This document shows, piece by piece, positions 41,267 to 50,213 of a DNA stretch of 64,000 nt (positions are counted from its first letter, which is position 1; every line of letters begins with the position of its first letter). The position numbers and the translations under genes were made by a program. The notes under the pieces were generated by a model that saw only the letters and a program-made list of their open reading frames with translations, did no database searches and had not been told where the DNA came from. This DNA is from Pseudomonas fluorescens HK44 (GTDB lineage: Bacteria > Pseudomonadota > Gammaproteobacteria > Pseudomonadales > Pseudomonadaceae): the NCBI RefSeq assembly GCF_000217955.3, contig NZ_AFOY02000015.1, positions 1,355,743 to 1,419,742 of the forward strand. Direction: 5' to 3'.

Positions 41267-43251
41267 GCAGTGGCTCCCGTCATGCCCAGCGCTTCACGCA
41301 CGCGACTTTTCACCTTGACCCGATAACGACGATCCAGCGCCGCCAGCAACCCACCGAAACCTGTCAGCAAACCGCCGAACCAGATCCAGCGCACGAACGG
41401 TTTGACGTGCACGCGCACGGCCCAGGCGCCATTCTCCAGCGGCTCGCCGAGTGCCACGTACAGGTCACGGGTGAACCCGGCGTCGATGCCGGCTTCGGTC
41501 ATCATTGAGTTCTGTACGGTGTACAAACGTTTTTCCGGGTGCAGCACCGCGACTTCCTTGCCCGATCGGATCACCCGAATGGTGCCTTTGTCGGAGGTGA
41601 AGTTCGGTCCTTCGAAGTGCTTGGCGCCCTCGAAGATGAAGTGATAACCGGCAAGATCCATCGACTCGCCCGGCGCCAGACGCAGATCGCGCTCGGCGCT
41701 GCTCTGGCTCGAAAGCACCACGCCCAAGGCGCACACGGCGATCCCCAGGTGCGCAACCTGCATGCCCCAATAGCTGCGGGTCAGACTCGGCAGGCCTTTG
41801 ATCAGGCCCTTGTTGCGCGTCTTGTCGAAAATGTCACGCACACCGGCCAGCAACACCCAGGCCGCGAGCATGAAGGTCGCCAGCACGGCCCAGTTGAAGT
41901 CGCCATAAGCGATCCCGGCGACGACCGCCAAAGCAGCGCTGCCGAGCAACACCGGGGTCAGCATGCTCATCAGCCATTTCACCGGGGTGTCTTTCCAGCG
42001 CACCAGCACGCCGACGGCCATCACCACCATCAGCAGTGCCATCAACGGAATGAACAATGCGTTGAAATACGGCGGGCCGACCGACATCTTGGCGCCGGTC
42101 AGGGCATCGAGCACCAACGGATACAAGGTGCCGAGCAGAATCATCGAAGCCGCGACCACCAGCACCAGGTTATTGCCCAGCAGCAGGGTTTCACGCGACC
42201 ACAGGTTGAAGCCGACATGACTCTTGACCACCGGCGCGCGCAGGGCGAACAGCGTCAGCGAACCGCCGACCACAAACAGCAGGAAGATCAGGATGAACAC
42301 GCCCCGCGCAGGGTCCGAGGCAAATGCGTGCACCGAGGTCAGCACGCCGGAACGCACCAGGAAGGTTCCCAGCAGGCTCAGCGAGAACGCGGCAATGGCC
42401 AGCAACACGGTCCAGCTTTTGAACACACCACGTTTTTCAGTTACCGCCAACGAGTGAATCAGCGCCGTACCGACCAGCCAAGGCATGAACGAGGCGTTTT
42501 CCACCGGGTCCCAGAACCACCAGCCGCCCCAGCCGAGTTCGTAGTAGGCCCACCAGGAGCCGAGGGTGATGCCGATACCAAGGAACGCCCAGGCGACGAT
42601 GGTCCAAGGTCGCGACCAACGGGCCCACGCCGCATCCAGACGACCGCCGAGCAAGGCCGCAATCGCGAAGGCGAACGCCACCGAAAAACCGACGTAGCCC
42701 ATGTAGAGCATCGGTGGGTGAACGATCAGGCCAATGTCTTGCAGCAACGGATTGAGGTCATGACCGTCAGTGGGAATCTGCGGCAGGATCCGCGCGAACG
42801 GGTTTGAGGTGAGAATCAGAAACAGCAGGAAACCGGTGCTGATCATGCCCATCACCGCCAGCACGCGAGCCAGCATGACCTGCGGCAACTGCCGGGAGAA
42901 GATCGATACGGCGAAGGTCCAGCCACCGAGAATCAACGCCCAGAGCAGCAAGGAACCTTCGTGGGCCCCCCACACCGCACTGAACTTGTAGTACCACGGC
43001 AAGGCGCTGTTGGAGTTGTTGGCGACATAACCCACCGAAAAGTCATCGGTCATGAAGGCGTAGGTCAGGCAGCCGAAAGCGAACAGCAGAAAGGTGAACT
43101 GACCCCACGCCGCTGGCTGGGCCAGGCCCATCCACATGCGCTCACCGCGCCAGGCACCGAGCAACGGCACGGTGGCCTGAACGATGGCAAAGCACAGGGC
43201 GAGAATCATCGCCAGATGGCCCAACTCGGGAATGAAGATGCCTGAGGTCAT
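41263..43251 (-). CDS. ccmF: Cytochrome c haem lyase subunit CcmF
   Basis: A 662-residue polytopic membrane protein that handles haem in the final ligation step. The WWD domain is clear (GWGGWWFWDPVENASFMPWL). About 15 membrane helices and a large periplasmic loop near the C-terminus are expected from the hydrophobicity pattern. It follows ccmE by three bases and overlaps ccmG by four. Confidence 0.97.
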   Translation of the reverse strand: MTSGIFIPELGHLAMILALCFAIVQATVPLLGAWRGERMWMGLAQPAAWGQFTFLLFAFGCLTYAFMTDDFSVGYVANNSNSALPWYYKFSAVWGAHEGSLLLWALILGGWTFAVSIFSRQLPQVMLARVLAVMGMISTGFLLFLILTSNPFARILPQIPTDGHDLNPLLQDIGLIVHPPMLYMGYVGFSVAFAFAIAALLGGRLDAAWARWSRPWTIVAWAFLGIGITLGSWWAYYELGWGGWWFWDPVENASFMPWLVGTALIHSLAVTEKRGVFKSWTVLLAIAAFSLSLLGTFLVRSGVLTSVHAFASDPARGVFILIFLLFVVGGSLTLFALRAPVVKSHVGFNLWSRETLLLGNNLVLVVAASMILLGTLYPLVLDALTGAKMSVGPPYFNALFIPLMALLMVVMAVGVLVRWKDTPVKWLMSMLTPVLLGSAALAVVAGIAYGDFNWAVLATFMLAAWVLLAGVRDIFDKTRNKGLIKGLPSLTRSYWGMQVAHLGIAVCALGVVLSSQSSAERDLRLAPGESMDLAGYHFIFEGAKHFEGPNFTSDKGTIRVIRSGKEVAVLHPEKRLYTVQNSMMTEAGIDAGFTRDLYVALGEPLENGAWAVRVHVKPFVRWIWFGGLLTGFGGLLAALDRRYRVKVKSRVREALGMTGATA

Positions 43252-43254
43252 GGA

Positions 43255-43710
43255 TCAACCCTCCTTCGCGGGTGTTGGAGCAGATTGACCGCTGTCTTTG
43301 AGCGCCTTGGTCACTTCCGGTGGCATGTATTTCTCGTCGTGCTTGGCCAGCACTTCGTCAGCCACCACCACACCGTCTGCATTCAGTTTGCCCAGCGCAA
43401 CGATGCCCTGCCCTTCGCGGAACAGGTCCGGGAGGATGCCACGGTAGGTGATGGTCACGGATTTGTTGAAGTCGGTGACGATGAATTTCACATCCAGCGA
43501 ATCGCCGGAGCGTTGCAGCGAGCCCTTCTCGACCATGCCGCCAGCACGGATGCGCGTGTCTTGCGGGGCTTCGCCATTGGCGATTTGGGTCGGAGTGTAA
43601 AAGAGGTTGATGTTCTGCTGAAGGGCACTGAGGGCCAGGCCGACAGCTGCACCGACACCGACCAGGATCGCGAAAATAATGATAAGACGCTTTTTACGCA
43701 GCGGATTCAC
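43255..43710 (-). CDS. ccmE: Periplasmic haem chaperone CcmE
   Basis: Binds haem covalently and carries it to CcmF. The start is a GTG at 43710, giving 151 residues that begin NPLRKKRLIIIFAILVGVGA (N-terminal anchor). An open frame continues 91 codons upstream but that part overlaps ccmD and ccmC. The OB-fold has RIRAGGMVEKGSL and the haem-binding histidine in LAKHDEKYMPPEV. It overlaps the ccmD stop (GTGA). Confidence 0.96.
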   Translation of the reverse strand: MNPLRKKRLIIIFAILVGVGAAVGLALSALQQNINLFYTPTQIANGEAPQDTRIRAGGMVEKGSLQRSGDSLDVKFIVTDFNKSVTITYRGILPDLFREGQGIVALGKLNADGVVVADEVLAKHDEKYMPPEVTKALKDSGQSAPTPAKEG

Positions 43711-43883
43711 TTGCTGTTCTCCCGGCGCAGACGGCGCGCCTCTTGTTGCAGGTAACGCTTGCGGGCCAGAATCGGCGCAGCCACGTTGAGAGCCAGTACC
43801 GCCAGGCAGATGCCATAAGCCGACCAGACATAAAGACCGTGATGGCCCATGGCGAGGAAGTCGCCGAATGAAGCAAAACTCAT
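43707..43883 (-). CDS. ccmD: Haem exporter accessory protein CcmD
   Basis: A 58-residue single-helix membrane protein read directly from the minus strand: it begins MSFASFGDFLAMGHHGLYVW, continues through one membrane helix (about 18-38), and ends in a basic tail (RKRYLQQEARRLRRENSK). CcmD stabilises CcmC-CcmE and promotes release of holo-CcmE. It overlaps ccmC (TAATG) and ccmE (GTGA). Confidence 0.93.
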   Translation of the reverse strand: MSFASFGDFLAMGHHGLYVWSAYGICLAVLALNVAAPILARKRYLQQEARRLRRENSK

Positions 43884-44635
43884 TACACGGCCTCCAGGCT
43901 GTTTTGCACTTCGGCCTTGACCCAGCTGGCACGGGCTTCGCGCTTGAGCACTTCAAGGCGCATGCGCAGCAACAGCACGGCACCGAAGAAACAGTAGAAA
44001 CCCAATACCGTCAGCAGCAACGGCAGCCACATCTCGGCCGGCATTGCCGGTTTTTCGGTGAGGCTGAAGGTTGCGCCCTGGTGCAGGGTGTTCCACCACT
44101 CTACCGAGTACTTGATGATCGGGATGTTGATCACGCCGACAATCGCCAGCACTGCACACGCTTTGGCGGCACTGTCACGATTGCTGATGGCGTTGCCCAG
44201 CGCAATGAGACCGAAGTACAGAAACAGCAGAATCAGCATGGACGTAAGTCGTGCATCCCAGACCCACCACGAGCCCCAGGTCGGTTTGCCCCAGATGGCC
44301 CCGGTAACCAGCGCCACGGCGGTCATCCAGGCACCGATCGGCGCTGCGCATTGCAGGGCGACGTCCGCCAGTTTCATCTTCCATACCAGCCCGACAATGC
44401 CGCAGACCGCCAGCATCACGTAGCAGGACTGCGCCAGCATGGCGGCCGGCACGTGAATGTAGATGATTCGAAAGCTGTTGCCTTGCTGGTAGTCCGGTGG
44501 CGCGAAGGCCAGGCCCCAGACCACGCCGACGCCGATCAGCAGCAACGCCGCGACGCTCAGCCAGGGCAGCAGTTTGCCGCTGATGCCGTAAAACCATTTG
44601 GGCGAGCCGAGCTTATGAAACCAGGTCCAGTTCAT
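43883..44635 (-). CDS. ccmC: Haem exporter permease CcmC
   Basis: Loads haem onto CcmE. The 250-residue protein begins MNWTWFHKLGSPKWFYGISG and has six membrane helices and the WWD motif (WGSWWVWDARLTSMLILLFL). The ATG at 44635 is preferred over one five codons upstream. It is separated from ccmB by 96 bp, the only clear gap in the ccm operon, and that gap contains AT-rich inverted repeats. Confidence 0.96.
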   Translation of the reverse strand: MNWTWFHKLGSPKWFYGISGKLLPWLSVAALLLIGVGVVWGLAFAPPDYQQGNSFRIIYIHVPAAMLAQSCYVMLAVCGIVGLVWKMKLADVALQCAAPIGAWMTAVALVTGAIWGKPTWGSWWVWDARLTSMLILLFLYFGLIALGNAISNRDSAAKACAVLAIVGVINIPIIKYSVEWWNTLHQGATFSLTEKPAMPAEMWLPLLLTVLGFYCFFGAVLLLRMRLEVLKREARASWVKAEVQNSLEAV

Positions 44636-44679
44636 TGCTGTTTCCATCACGGTGGCTTTTCGTTGTCACGAAAAACCAG

Positions 44680-44725
44680 GGTCTGCCTTTTTTTCAAAAA
44701 AAAGCGGTTAAATTTTAACCAGACC
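44680..44725. other. AT-rich nested inverted repeats between ccmB and ccmC
   Basis: GGTCTG at 44680-44685 pairs with CAGACC at 44720-44725. Inside are CTTTTTTT/AAAAAAAAG and GGTTAAA/TTTAACC palindromes. On the minus strand the GGTTAAA hairpin is followed by a run of eight T, so it could act as an internal attenuator between ccmAB and ccmC-I, or be a site of polymerase slippage. Function is inferred. Confidence 0.5.
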
Positions 44726-44731
44726 TCATTA

Positions 44732-45400
44732 TTATTCGCCGACGCTGATCTTCAGGCCAGCAGCTATTGCAAAGGGTGTCAGGGTTATCGCCAGGGCGGT
44801 CAGGCTACCAAGCCACAGCAAATAACCGGTTGCCGGCATGCCCTGCAAGGCAGCCTGCAAGGCGCCACTGCCAAGAATCAACACCGGGATGTACAGCGGC
44901 AGAATCAGCAAGGCCAGCAGCAAACCGCCGCGCTTCAATCCGACCGTCAAGGCCGCGCCCACCGCACCGAGCACGCTCAGTACCGGTGTACCGAGCAACA
45001 GCGATAAGAGCAAAACCGGCAGACAAGCGGCAGGCAAACCGAGCATCAACGCCAATAACGGGGCAAGCAACACCAGTGCCAAGCCGGAAAACGCCCAGTG
45101 TGCCAGCACCTTTGCCAAAACCAGAAGAGGCAGGGGGTGCGACGAAAGGACCCACTGCTCAAGGGATCCGTCCTCGAAATCACTGCGGAAAAGCCCGTCC
45201 AGCGAGAGCAAAACCGATAAAAGGGCCGCTACCCAGACCAGCCCCGGTGACAAGGTTTGCAACAATTGTGTCTCAGGTCCGACCGCCAATGGAAACAATG
45301 AGACAACAATGGCGAAGAATACGAGAGGGTTGGCAAGCTCGGCAGGACGACGACACAACAAACGCGCCTCACGGGCGACCAACAGTGCGAAAACACTCAT
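44732..45400 (-). CDS. ccmB: Haem exporter membrane protein CcmB
   Basis: The permease partner of CcmA. The 222-residue protein starts MSVFALLVAREARLLCRRPA and has six membrane helices. It contains the conserved SLDGLFRSDFEDGSLEQWVL, the family signature linking to the CcmA ATPase. The ATG at 45400 overlaps the ccmA stop by four bases. Confidence 0.95.
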   Translation of the reverse strand: MSVFALLVAREARLLCRRPAELANPLVFFAIVVSLFPLAVGPETQLLQTLSPGLVWVAALLSVLLSLDGLFRSDFEDGSLEQWVLSSHPLPLLVLAKVLAHWAFSGLALVLLAPLLALMLGLPAACLPVLLLSLLLGTPVLSVLGAVGAALTVGLKRGGLLLALLILPLYIPVLILGSGALQAALQGMPATGYLLWLGSLTALAITLTPFAIAAGLKISVGE

Positions 45401-46032
45401 ACGGCCCACTGCCCCAAATCGATGTCGCGGTAACCGGCCGGCATCCGGGTCAATGTGTGGTGAGTGGTCAGAATCACCATGCCGCCTCGCTCGCAATGTG
45501 CGGCCAGGTGTTCTTCCAACTGGGCGACGCCTTGTTTATCCAGTGCGGTAAACGGCTCGTCAAGGATCCACAGCGCCGGACTGTCGAGATACAAGCGGGC
45601 CAAGGCCACGCGGCGTTGCTGGCCGGCGGACAGGGTGTGGCAAGGAACATCTTCAAAACCGCGCAGTCCTACCGCTGCCAGCGCCTGCCAGATCGCCTCA
45701 TGGCTGGCGGGCCGATGCAACGCGCACAGCCAGCTGAGGTTCTCTTCAGGGGTCAGCAGGTCCTTGATTCCGGCGGCATGGCCGATCCACAACAGGTTGT
45801 GGGCCAGTTCCAGACGTTGCGAGCTCAAGGGCTGGCCGTTGAGCAATACCTGGCCACTGGTCGGCTGCATCAAACCGGCGAGCAGGCGCAGCAGGCTGGT
45901 CTTGCCGCTGCCGTTGGGGCCGCTGATCTGCAACATGTCACCGCGGCCCAGACGCAATTCGAGGTTTTCGAAGAGCATCCGCCAGTCTCGCTCACAGGCG
46001 AGCGCTACGGCTTCTAGTAGAGGGATGGTCAA
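45397..46032 (-). CDS. ccmA: Haem exporter ATPase CcmA
   Basis: A 211-residue ABC ATPase that releases holo-CcmE from CcmCD. Walker A is SGPNGSGKTSLLRLLAGLM, the ABC signature LSAGQQRRVALARL, and Walker B LWILDEPFTALD. It is the first gene of the ccm operon on the minus strand. A -10-like TATAAT lies at 46173-46178 on the minus strand, but no good -35 was found at the correct spacing. Confidence 0.96.
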   Translation of the reverse strand: MTIPLLEAVALACERDWRMLFENLELRLGRGDMLQISGPNGSGKTSLLRLLAGLMQPTSGQVLLNGQPLSSQRLELAHNLLWIGHAAGIKDLLTPEENLSWLCALHRPASHEAIWQALAAVGLRGFEDVPCHTLSAGQQRRVALARLYLDSPALWILDEPFTALDKQGVAQLEEHLAAHCERGGMVILTTHHTLTRMPAGYRDIDLGQWAV

Positions 46033-46227
46033 GAGATCGCGGGCCTTTACGGTTCAAGTCGGCAATTGAGCGGCCGTTAAAGTGATGCAGCATAGATGCA
46101 TTGACGGCCTGTTCTAGAGAGCTGCGTCAAACATTTGCGATGTTTTTGACACGCCTCCTGGAGACGGGCGGCATTATACATGTCATGTCCTACTCCCAAG
46201 AGGGCAATTTCGACAGGGTGTGACTTG

Positions 46228-47799
46228 ATGACCGGCGACATGAACATCCTCCCACTGCCCCCTACTACGCCGGCTATCTCGCGCCCGCTGGTGGTCAGTG
46301 GTGAATTGCTCAAGCTGCAGACCCCGATTGATGGCTTGATCGCTGCAGGCCAGAGCGCAAGCGCTGAAGTGCTGTCGCTCAAACAGAACGACCAGACTTT
46401 CCAGCTGCTGCTCAAGGTCACCCTGGACAGTGGCCGTCAAACCACCGTGCAAGTCACCAGCAACCAACCGTTGCCTCTGGGCTCCAACCTGACGGTCAGC
46501 CAGCCTTCAGCCAGTAGTCTGGCGATTACCGTGCAACAGGCCATCGCCGCAAACGTCGCCACCCTCACCCGCCTAGATACGTCGCAATTGCCGGCTGGCA
46601 CGTTACTGCAAGGTAAAGTGCTGACCACCCAGTTGATGCCGCAAACACCGGGACAGCCGGCGGTCTATCGCTCGCTGGTGAGCTTGCTTAATACCGCACT
46701 CAGTGGCAGCACCTTGAGCATCGACAGCCCGCAGCCGCTGCGCATCGGGAGCCTGCTCAGCGCCTTGGTCCAGGGCGCGCAAAGTTTGACTTTTGTGCCA
46801 CTGGCCAGCCGTCAGGAGCAATTGGCGGTGAGCCAGCAGTTGCTGGCCCAGCAAAGTCGCCAAGGTTCGTTGAGCGGGCTGATCGATGCCTTGCAAAATC
46901 TGCCAGACTCCGACACCACGTCCGACGACCTGCGCGCCACCGTCGACAAACTGCTTGCCGACCTGCCAGACGTTCAGCAACTGAGCACGCCCAAAGGTTT
47001 GGCGCAGGCGCTGGTCAACAGCGGGTTGTTTCTGGAAACCAAATTGCTCGCCGGACAGAACCCGGCCCTGACCCCGGACCTGAAAGGCAACTTGCTGCGA
47101 TTGATCGCGCAATTGGCCCCCGGCCTTCCGGCCAACACCAGTTTCAACGCGGTCATCGCCGCCAACACCCTGGCCCAGGCGCTGCCAAGCTTTGTCCGCA
47201 GCGCCCTCGGCACCCTCGGTCAGGTCAGCGCCAAACCGCAACCAAGCAACTTCCCCCTACCCTCGCGGCTGCTGCAAAGCCTGGAAGGTGAAGGTGACCT
47301 GGAACACTTGCTGCGCCTGGCTGCAGCGGCCGTTTCGCGCCTGCAAAGCCATCAACTGTCGAGCCTGGAACAGACCGGCATGACCGAGGATGGCAAGCTG
47401 CAAACCACCTGGCAGTTGGAAATCCCGATGCGCAATATGCAGGACATCGTGCCGCTGCAGGTCAAGTTTCAGCGCGAGGACACACCGGAAACAGAACAGC
47501 ACGAAAAATCCGTCGAGCGCCAATCGAAACAACGGCTCTGGCGAGTCGAACTGGCGTTCGACATGGAGCCGCTTGGGCCCCTGCAAATCCAGGCACAGCT
47601 AGCCCAGGGCAAACTCTCCAGTCAGCTCTGGGCCGAGCGGCCTTATACCGCCAGCCTGATCGAAAGCAACCTGCATGGCTTGCGCGCGCAACTGCTGGCA
47701 TCGGGCCTGAATGTTGGCGACCTGAATTGCCACCTCGGCACACCGCCCCAAGGCAATCAAACCCGCCTCGAACAACGCTGGGTCGACGAAACCGCATGA
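46228..47799 (+). CDS. fliK: FliK-like flagellar hook-length control protein
   Basis: A 524-residue protein (ATG at 46228) with a long low-complexity Gln/Leu/Ser-rich body and a C-terminal Flg_hook (FliK_C) domain, about residues 430-515: RVELAFDMEPLGPLQIQAQL and AERPYTASLIESNLHGLRAQ. FliK measures hook length and signals FlhB to switch export specificity. It is divergent from ccmA and outside the main fli cluster, so it may be a second FliK-type protein. Its stop overlaps the following FlhB-domain gene (ATGA), which strongly supports a joint role. Confidence 0.82.
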   Translation: MTGDMNILPLPPTTPAISRPLVVSGELLKLQTPIDGLIAAGQSASAEVLSLKQNDQTFQLLLKVTLDSGRQTTVQVTSNQPLPLGSNLTVSQPSASSLAITVQQAIAANVATLTRLDTSQLPAGTLLQGKVLTTQLMPQTPGQPAVYRSLVSLLNTALSGSTLSIDSPQPLRIGSLLSALVQGAQSLTFVPLASRQEQLAVSQQLLAQQSRQGSLSGLIDALQNLPDSDTTSDDLRATVDKLLADLPDVQQLSTPKGLAQALVNSGLFLETKLLAGQNPALTPDLKGNLLRLIAQLAPGLPANTSFNAVIAANTLAQALPSFVRSALGTLGQVSAKPQPSNFPLPSRLLQSLEGEGDLEHLLRLAAAAVSRLQSHQLSSLEQTGMTEDGKLQTTWQLEIPMRNMQDIVPLQVKFQREDTPETEQHEKSVERQSKQRLWRVELAFDMEPLGPLQIQAQLAQGKLSSQLWAERPYTASLIESNLHGLRAQLLASGLNVGDLNCHLGTPPQGNQTRLEQRWVDETA

Positions 47800-48125
47800 A
47801 CAACCACACGCCACCGCGCCAGGCCATCGCCCTCAAATACGACGGCAGCCACGCCCCGACGCTCACCGCCAAAGGCGATGACGAACTGGCCGAAGCCATT
47901 CTGAAAATTGCCCGTGACTATGAAGTGCCGATATATGAGAACGCCGAACTGGTGAAACTGCTGGCGAGGATGGAGCTGGGTGAAAGCATCCCTGAAGAGC
48001 TCTATCGCACGATTGCCGAGATCATAGCGTTTGCCTGGAAACTCAAGGGCAAGTTTCCACAAGGGCATGGTTCTGAGGAGACGATAGTGGAGCGGGATGT
48101 GACAGAACGCGGGGATGATTACTGA
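47796..48125 (+). CDS. Stand-alone FlhB cytoplasmic-domain protein (FhlB/FlhX type)
   Basis: A 109-residue protein homologous to the part of FlhB that follows its NPTH autocleavage site: RQAIALKYDGSHAPTLTAKG, EVPIYENAELVKLLARMELG and IPEELYRTIAEIIAFAWKLK. It has no membrane helices and no NPTH, so it mimics the cleaved C-terminal fragment. Related solitary domains are known to substitute partly for the FlhB tail in export switching. It is translationally coupled to the FliK-like gene. A REP element follows. Confidence 0.87.
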   Translation: MNNHTPPRQAIALKYDGSHAPTLTAKGDDELAEAILKIARDYEVPIYENAELVKLLARMELGESIPEELYRTIAEIIAFAWKLKGKFPQGHGSEETIVERDVTERGDDY

Positions 48126-48148
48126 TCAAGCAAGTGTTGCAAGCTCAC

Positions 48149-48293
48149 TGTGGCGAGGGAGCTTGCTCCCGCCGACCGGTTCGCGCTCGGGCGCAGCAGT
48201 CGCAAAAAAAGCTGACGGAATCTATCTGGAAGAATTTAATTGTGGGTTTCAGGGCTGCTTCGCAGCCCAGCGGGAGCAAGCTCCCTCGCCACA
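48149..48293. repeat. Long REP-type inverted repeat (GTGGCGAGGG family)
   Basis: TGTGGCGAGGGAGCTTGCTC at the left and GAGCAAGCTCCCTCGCCACA at the right are inverted about 100 bases apart, with an inner GGGCTGCTTCGCAGCCC hairpin. It separates the converging FlhB-domain gene and DUF2802 gene and may act as a transcription end. Confidence 0.9.
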
Positions 48294-48328
48294 ATTGTTC
48301 ACCCGTCGCCAGACTCGCGCAGTCGCTA

Positions 48329-48721
48329 TTAGTTCTTGTGCATCTTGCTCATCAACTCGGCCTCTGCCTGGGTCAGGCCGCAGGACTGGGTCAATTCGTC
48401 GACGCTGGCGCCCATCCCCACCAGGCGGGCTGCCTGGGCGAATGACAGGCTCGACGGGTCGCGCTGCTCAAGCTGGGCCAGCTTGTCCGGCAAGGGGCCG
48501 ACCACTGCACGCAGTTCGTGCAGGTCTTCACCCATGCGCACGTTACCGTTCTGGTAATCGCCGACGCGCTTGGCCAGATCCTTGATGCGCTGATCACGCA
48601 ACGCATTGCCCTGGGCTTGCAGTGCTGCCAGCTCTCGCTGCTTGCGCGTGTAAGCCAGGAACATCGCCAGGGTCCCGACCCACAGGAGCCCCAGTACAAT
48701 GACAGCCACCTCGAGAATCAA
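48329..48721 (-). CDS. DUF2802 protein at the end of the flagellar/chemotaxis cluster
   Basis: A 130-residue protein with an N-terminal membrane helix (MILEVAVIVLGLLWVGTLAM), a coiled-coil-prone central region (RKQRELAALQAQGNALRDQR), and a C-terminal helix-turn-helix-like segment (VDELTQSCGLTQAEAELMSK) typical of DUF2802. It is conserved after cheW in Pseudomonas but its function is not established. It directly abuts cheW (stop at 48722). Confidence 0.88.
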   Translation of the reverse strand: MILEVAVIVLGLLWVGTLAMFLAYTRKQRELAALQAQGNALRDQRIKDLAKRVGDYQNGNVRMGEDLHELRAVVGPLPDKLAQLEQRDPSSLSFAQAARLVGMGASVDELTQSCGLTQAEAELMSKMHKN

Positions 48722-49207
48722 TCAGATACTCTCCAGTTCCGACCACTCTTCTTCGCTCATCATCTTGTCCAGCTCGACCAGGATCAGCAACTCGTTGTTC
48801 TTGTTGCAGACGCCCTGGATGAACTTGGCCGACTCTTCGTTACCGACGTTAGGCGCGGTTTCGATCTCGGACTGACGCAGGTAAACCACTTCGGCCACAC
48901 TGTCGACCATGATCCCGACCACTTGCTTGTCGGCTTCGATGATCACGATACGGGTGTTGTCGCTGACTTCGACAGTGCCCAGGCCGAAGCGCTGGCGGGT
49001 GTCGATCACGGTCACCACATTGCCGCGCAGGTTGATGATGCCCAGCACGTAGCTGGGTGCACCCGGAACCGGAGCGATTTCGGTGTAGCGCAGGACTTCC
49101 TGAACGCGCATCACGTTGATGCCGTAGGTTTCATTGTCCAGCTTGAAGGTTACCCATTGCAGGATCGGATCTTCGGAACCCTTTGCAGACGACGCCTTAT
49201 CATTCAT
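48722..49207 (-). CDS. cheW: Chemotaxis coupling protein CheW
   Basis: Links chemoreceptors to the kinase CheA. The 161-residue protein (ATG at 49207) has the CheW fold: ILQWVTFKLDNETYGINVMR, the conserved APSYVLGIINLRGNVVTVID and VGIMVDSVAEVVYL. The C-terminal tail is acidic (MMSEEEWSELESI). An upstream open extension overlaps the preceding gene and was rejected. Confidence 0.96.
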   Translation of the reverse strand: MNDKASSAKGSEDPILQWVTFKLDNETYGINVMRVQEVLRYTEIAPVPGAPSYVLGIINLRGNVVTVIDTRQRFGLGTVEVSDNTRIVIIEADKQVVGIMVDSVAEVVYLRQSEIETAPNVGNEESAKFIQGVCNKNNELLILVELDKMMSEEEWSELESI

Positions 49208-49283
49208 ACCCTGACCCCTCGAAAAACCGCCTGTGGCGGTGTGTGTTCTGTCCGGCCGTACCGTGTATGCGGCCAGCTGTTTG

Positions 49284-50180
49284 TTATGTAGGTTTGCGGG
49301 CCGGCTTGCCGCCGCCCATGTGCCTGGCACCACCGCTGGCGATCAACTCCGCCAGCTCCGAAACATCCAGCAACGCACACATGTGCTCGATCACCGTCCC
49401 GGCCAGCCATGGCCGCTGACCCCGATGGCTGCGCCATTTGATTTCGTTGGGGTCCAGGCGCAGCGAGCGGCTGACCTGATGCACCGCCAGCCCCCACTCG
49501 TAGCCCTGAACCGAGATCACGTACTGCAGGCCCTGGCGGAAGTCTTCGCGATAACGATCGGGCATGACCCAGCGCGCGGTATCCAGCACCTTCAGGTTGC
49601 CGGCCTGGCTTGGCAGAATTCCGAGGAACCATTCCGGCTGACCGAACAACGGCGTCAGCTCATGACCGGCCAACGAGTAAATAGAGCCGAGGCACACCAG
49701 TGGCACGGCGAGGGTCAAACCGGCGACATCGAACAACAGGCATTCGAACGGTTCGGCAGCCCAGCCTGGCCGGTCATCGCCGACCACCGGCGGTGGCGTG
49801 TTGCTCGGCGGCAGATGGACTTCAACCACCGGTTCGACCAGCGCTTTGAGCAATGGAGCGACCGTTGAAACCGGCGCCAGAATCGGTGCGGGCGCTTCCA
49901 GTCCCGGCACGACAACGGGCGCCTCGGCAACCGGCGCTACAACGGAAGACGCAATCACTGGCTTTTGTGCATCGCGAGCCTGCTCTTCGAGCACCGCAGC
50001 CTGGAACTCGTCCAGTGCGCCTTGCGCCTCAATGGCTTCGACGACCTCGACGACTTCTACAACCTCGGGCAATACCTCGACTTCTGACGGCCACTCCTCG
50101 GTCGCGTCTTGCAACAACGCATCCAGATACGACTGCAACGCCAGTTGCGGGCGGCTGGTAATTTTTACTGGCCGGTTCAT
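49284..50180 (-). CDS. parP: CheW-domain polar array protein (ParP-like)
   Basis: A 298-residue protein with a variable, acidic and proline-rich N-terminal half (VLPEVVEVVEVVEAIEAQGA) and a C-terminal CheW-like domain from about residue 140 (FECLLFDVAGLTLAVPLVCL to WLAGTVIEHMCALLDVSELA). Between parC and cheW it occupies the position of ParP, which in Vibrio binds ParC and CheA to hold chemotaxis arrays at the pole. The name is by analogy and gene order. Confidence 0.8.
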   Translation of the reverse strand: MNRPVKITSRPQLALQSYLDALLQDATEEWPSEVEVLPEVVEVVEVVEAIEAQGALDEFQAAVLEEQARDAQKPVIASSVVAPVAEAPVVVPGLEAPAPILAPVSTVAPLLKALVEPVVEVHLPPSNTPPPVVGDDRPGWAAEPFECLLFDVAGLTLAVPLVCLGSIYSLAGHELTPLFGQPEWFLGILPSQAGNLKVLDTARWVMPDRYREDFRQGLQYVISVQGYEWGLAVHQVSRSLRLDPNEIKWRSHRGQRPWLAGTVIEHMCALLDVSELAELIASGGARHMGGGKPARKPT

Positions 50181-50213
50181 TGGCACACCACCCCGGCAGA
50201 ATAAAGATTCACC

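Noticed and set aside
46146..46179. Possible plus-strand TTGACA/TATAC promoter for fliK
   Set aside because: The two boxes are 23 bases apart, too far for a sigma70 promoter.
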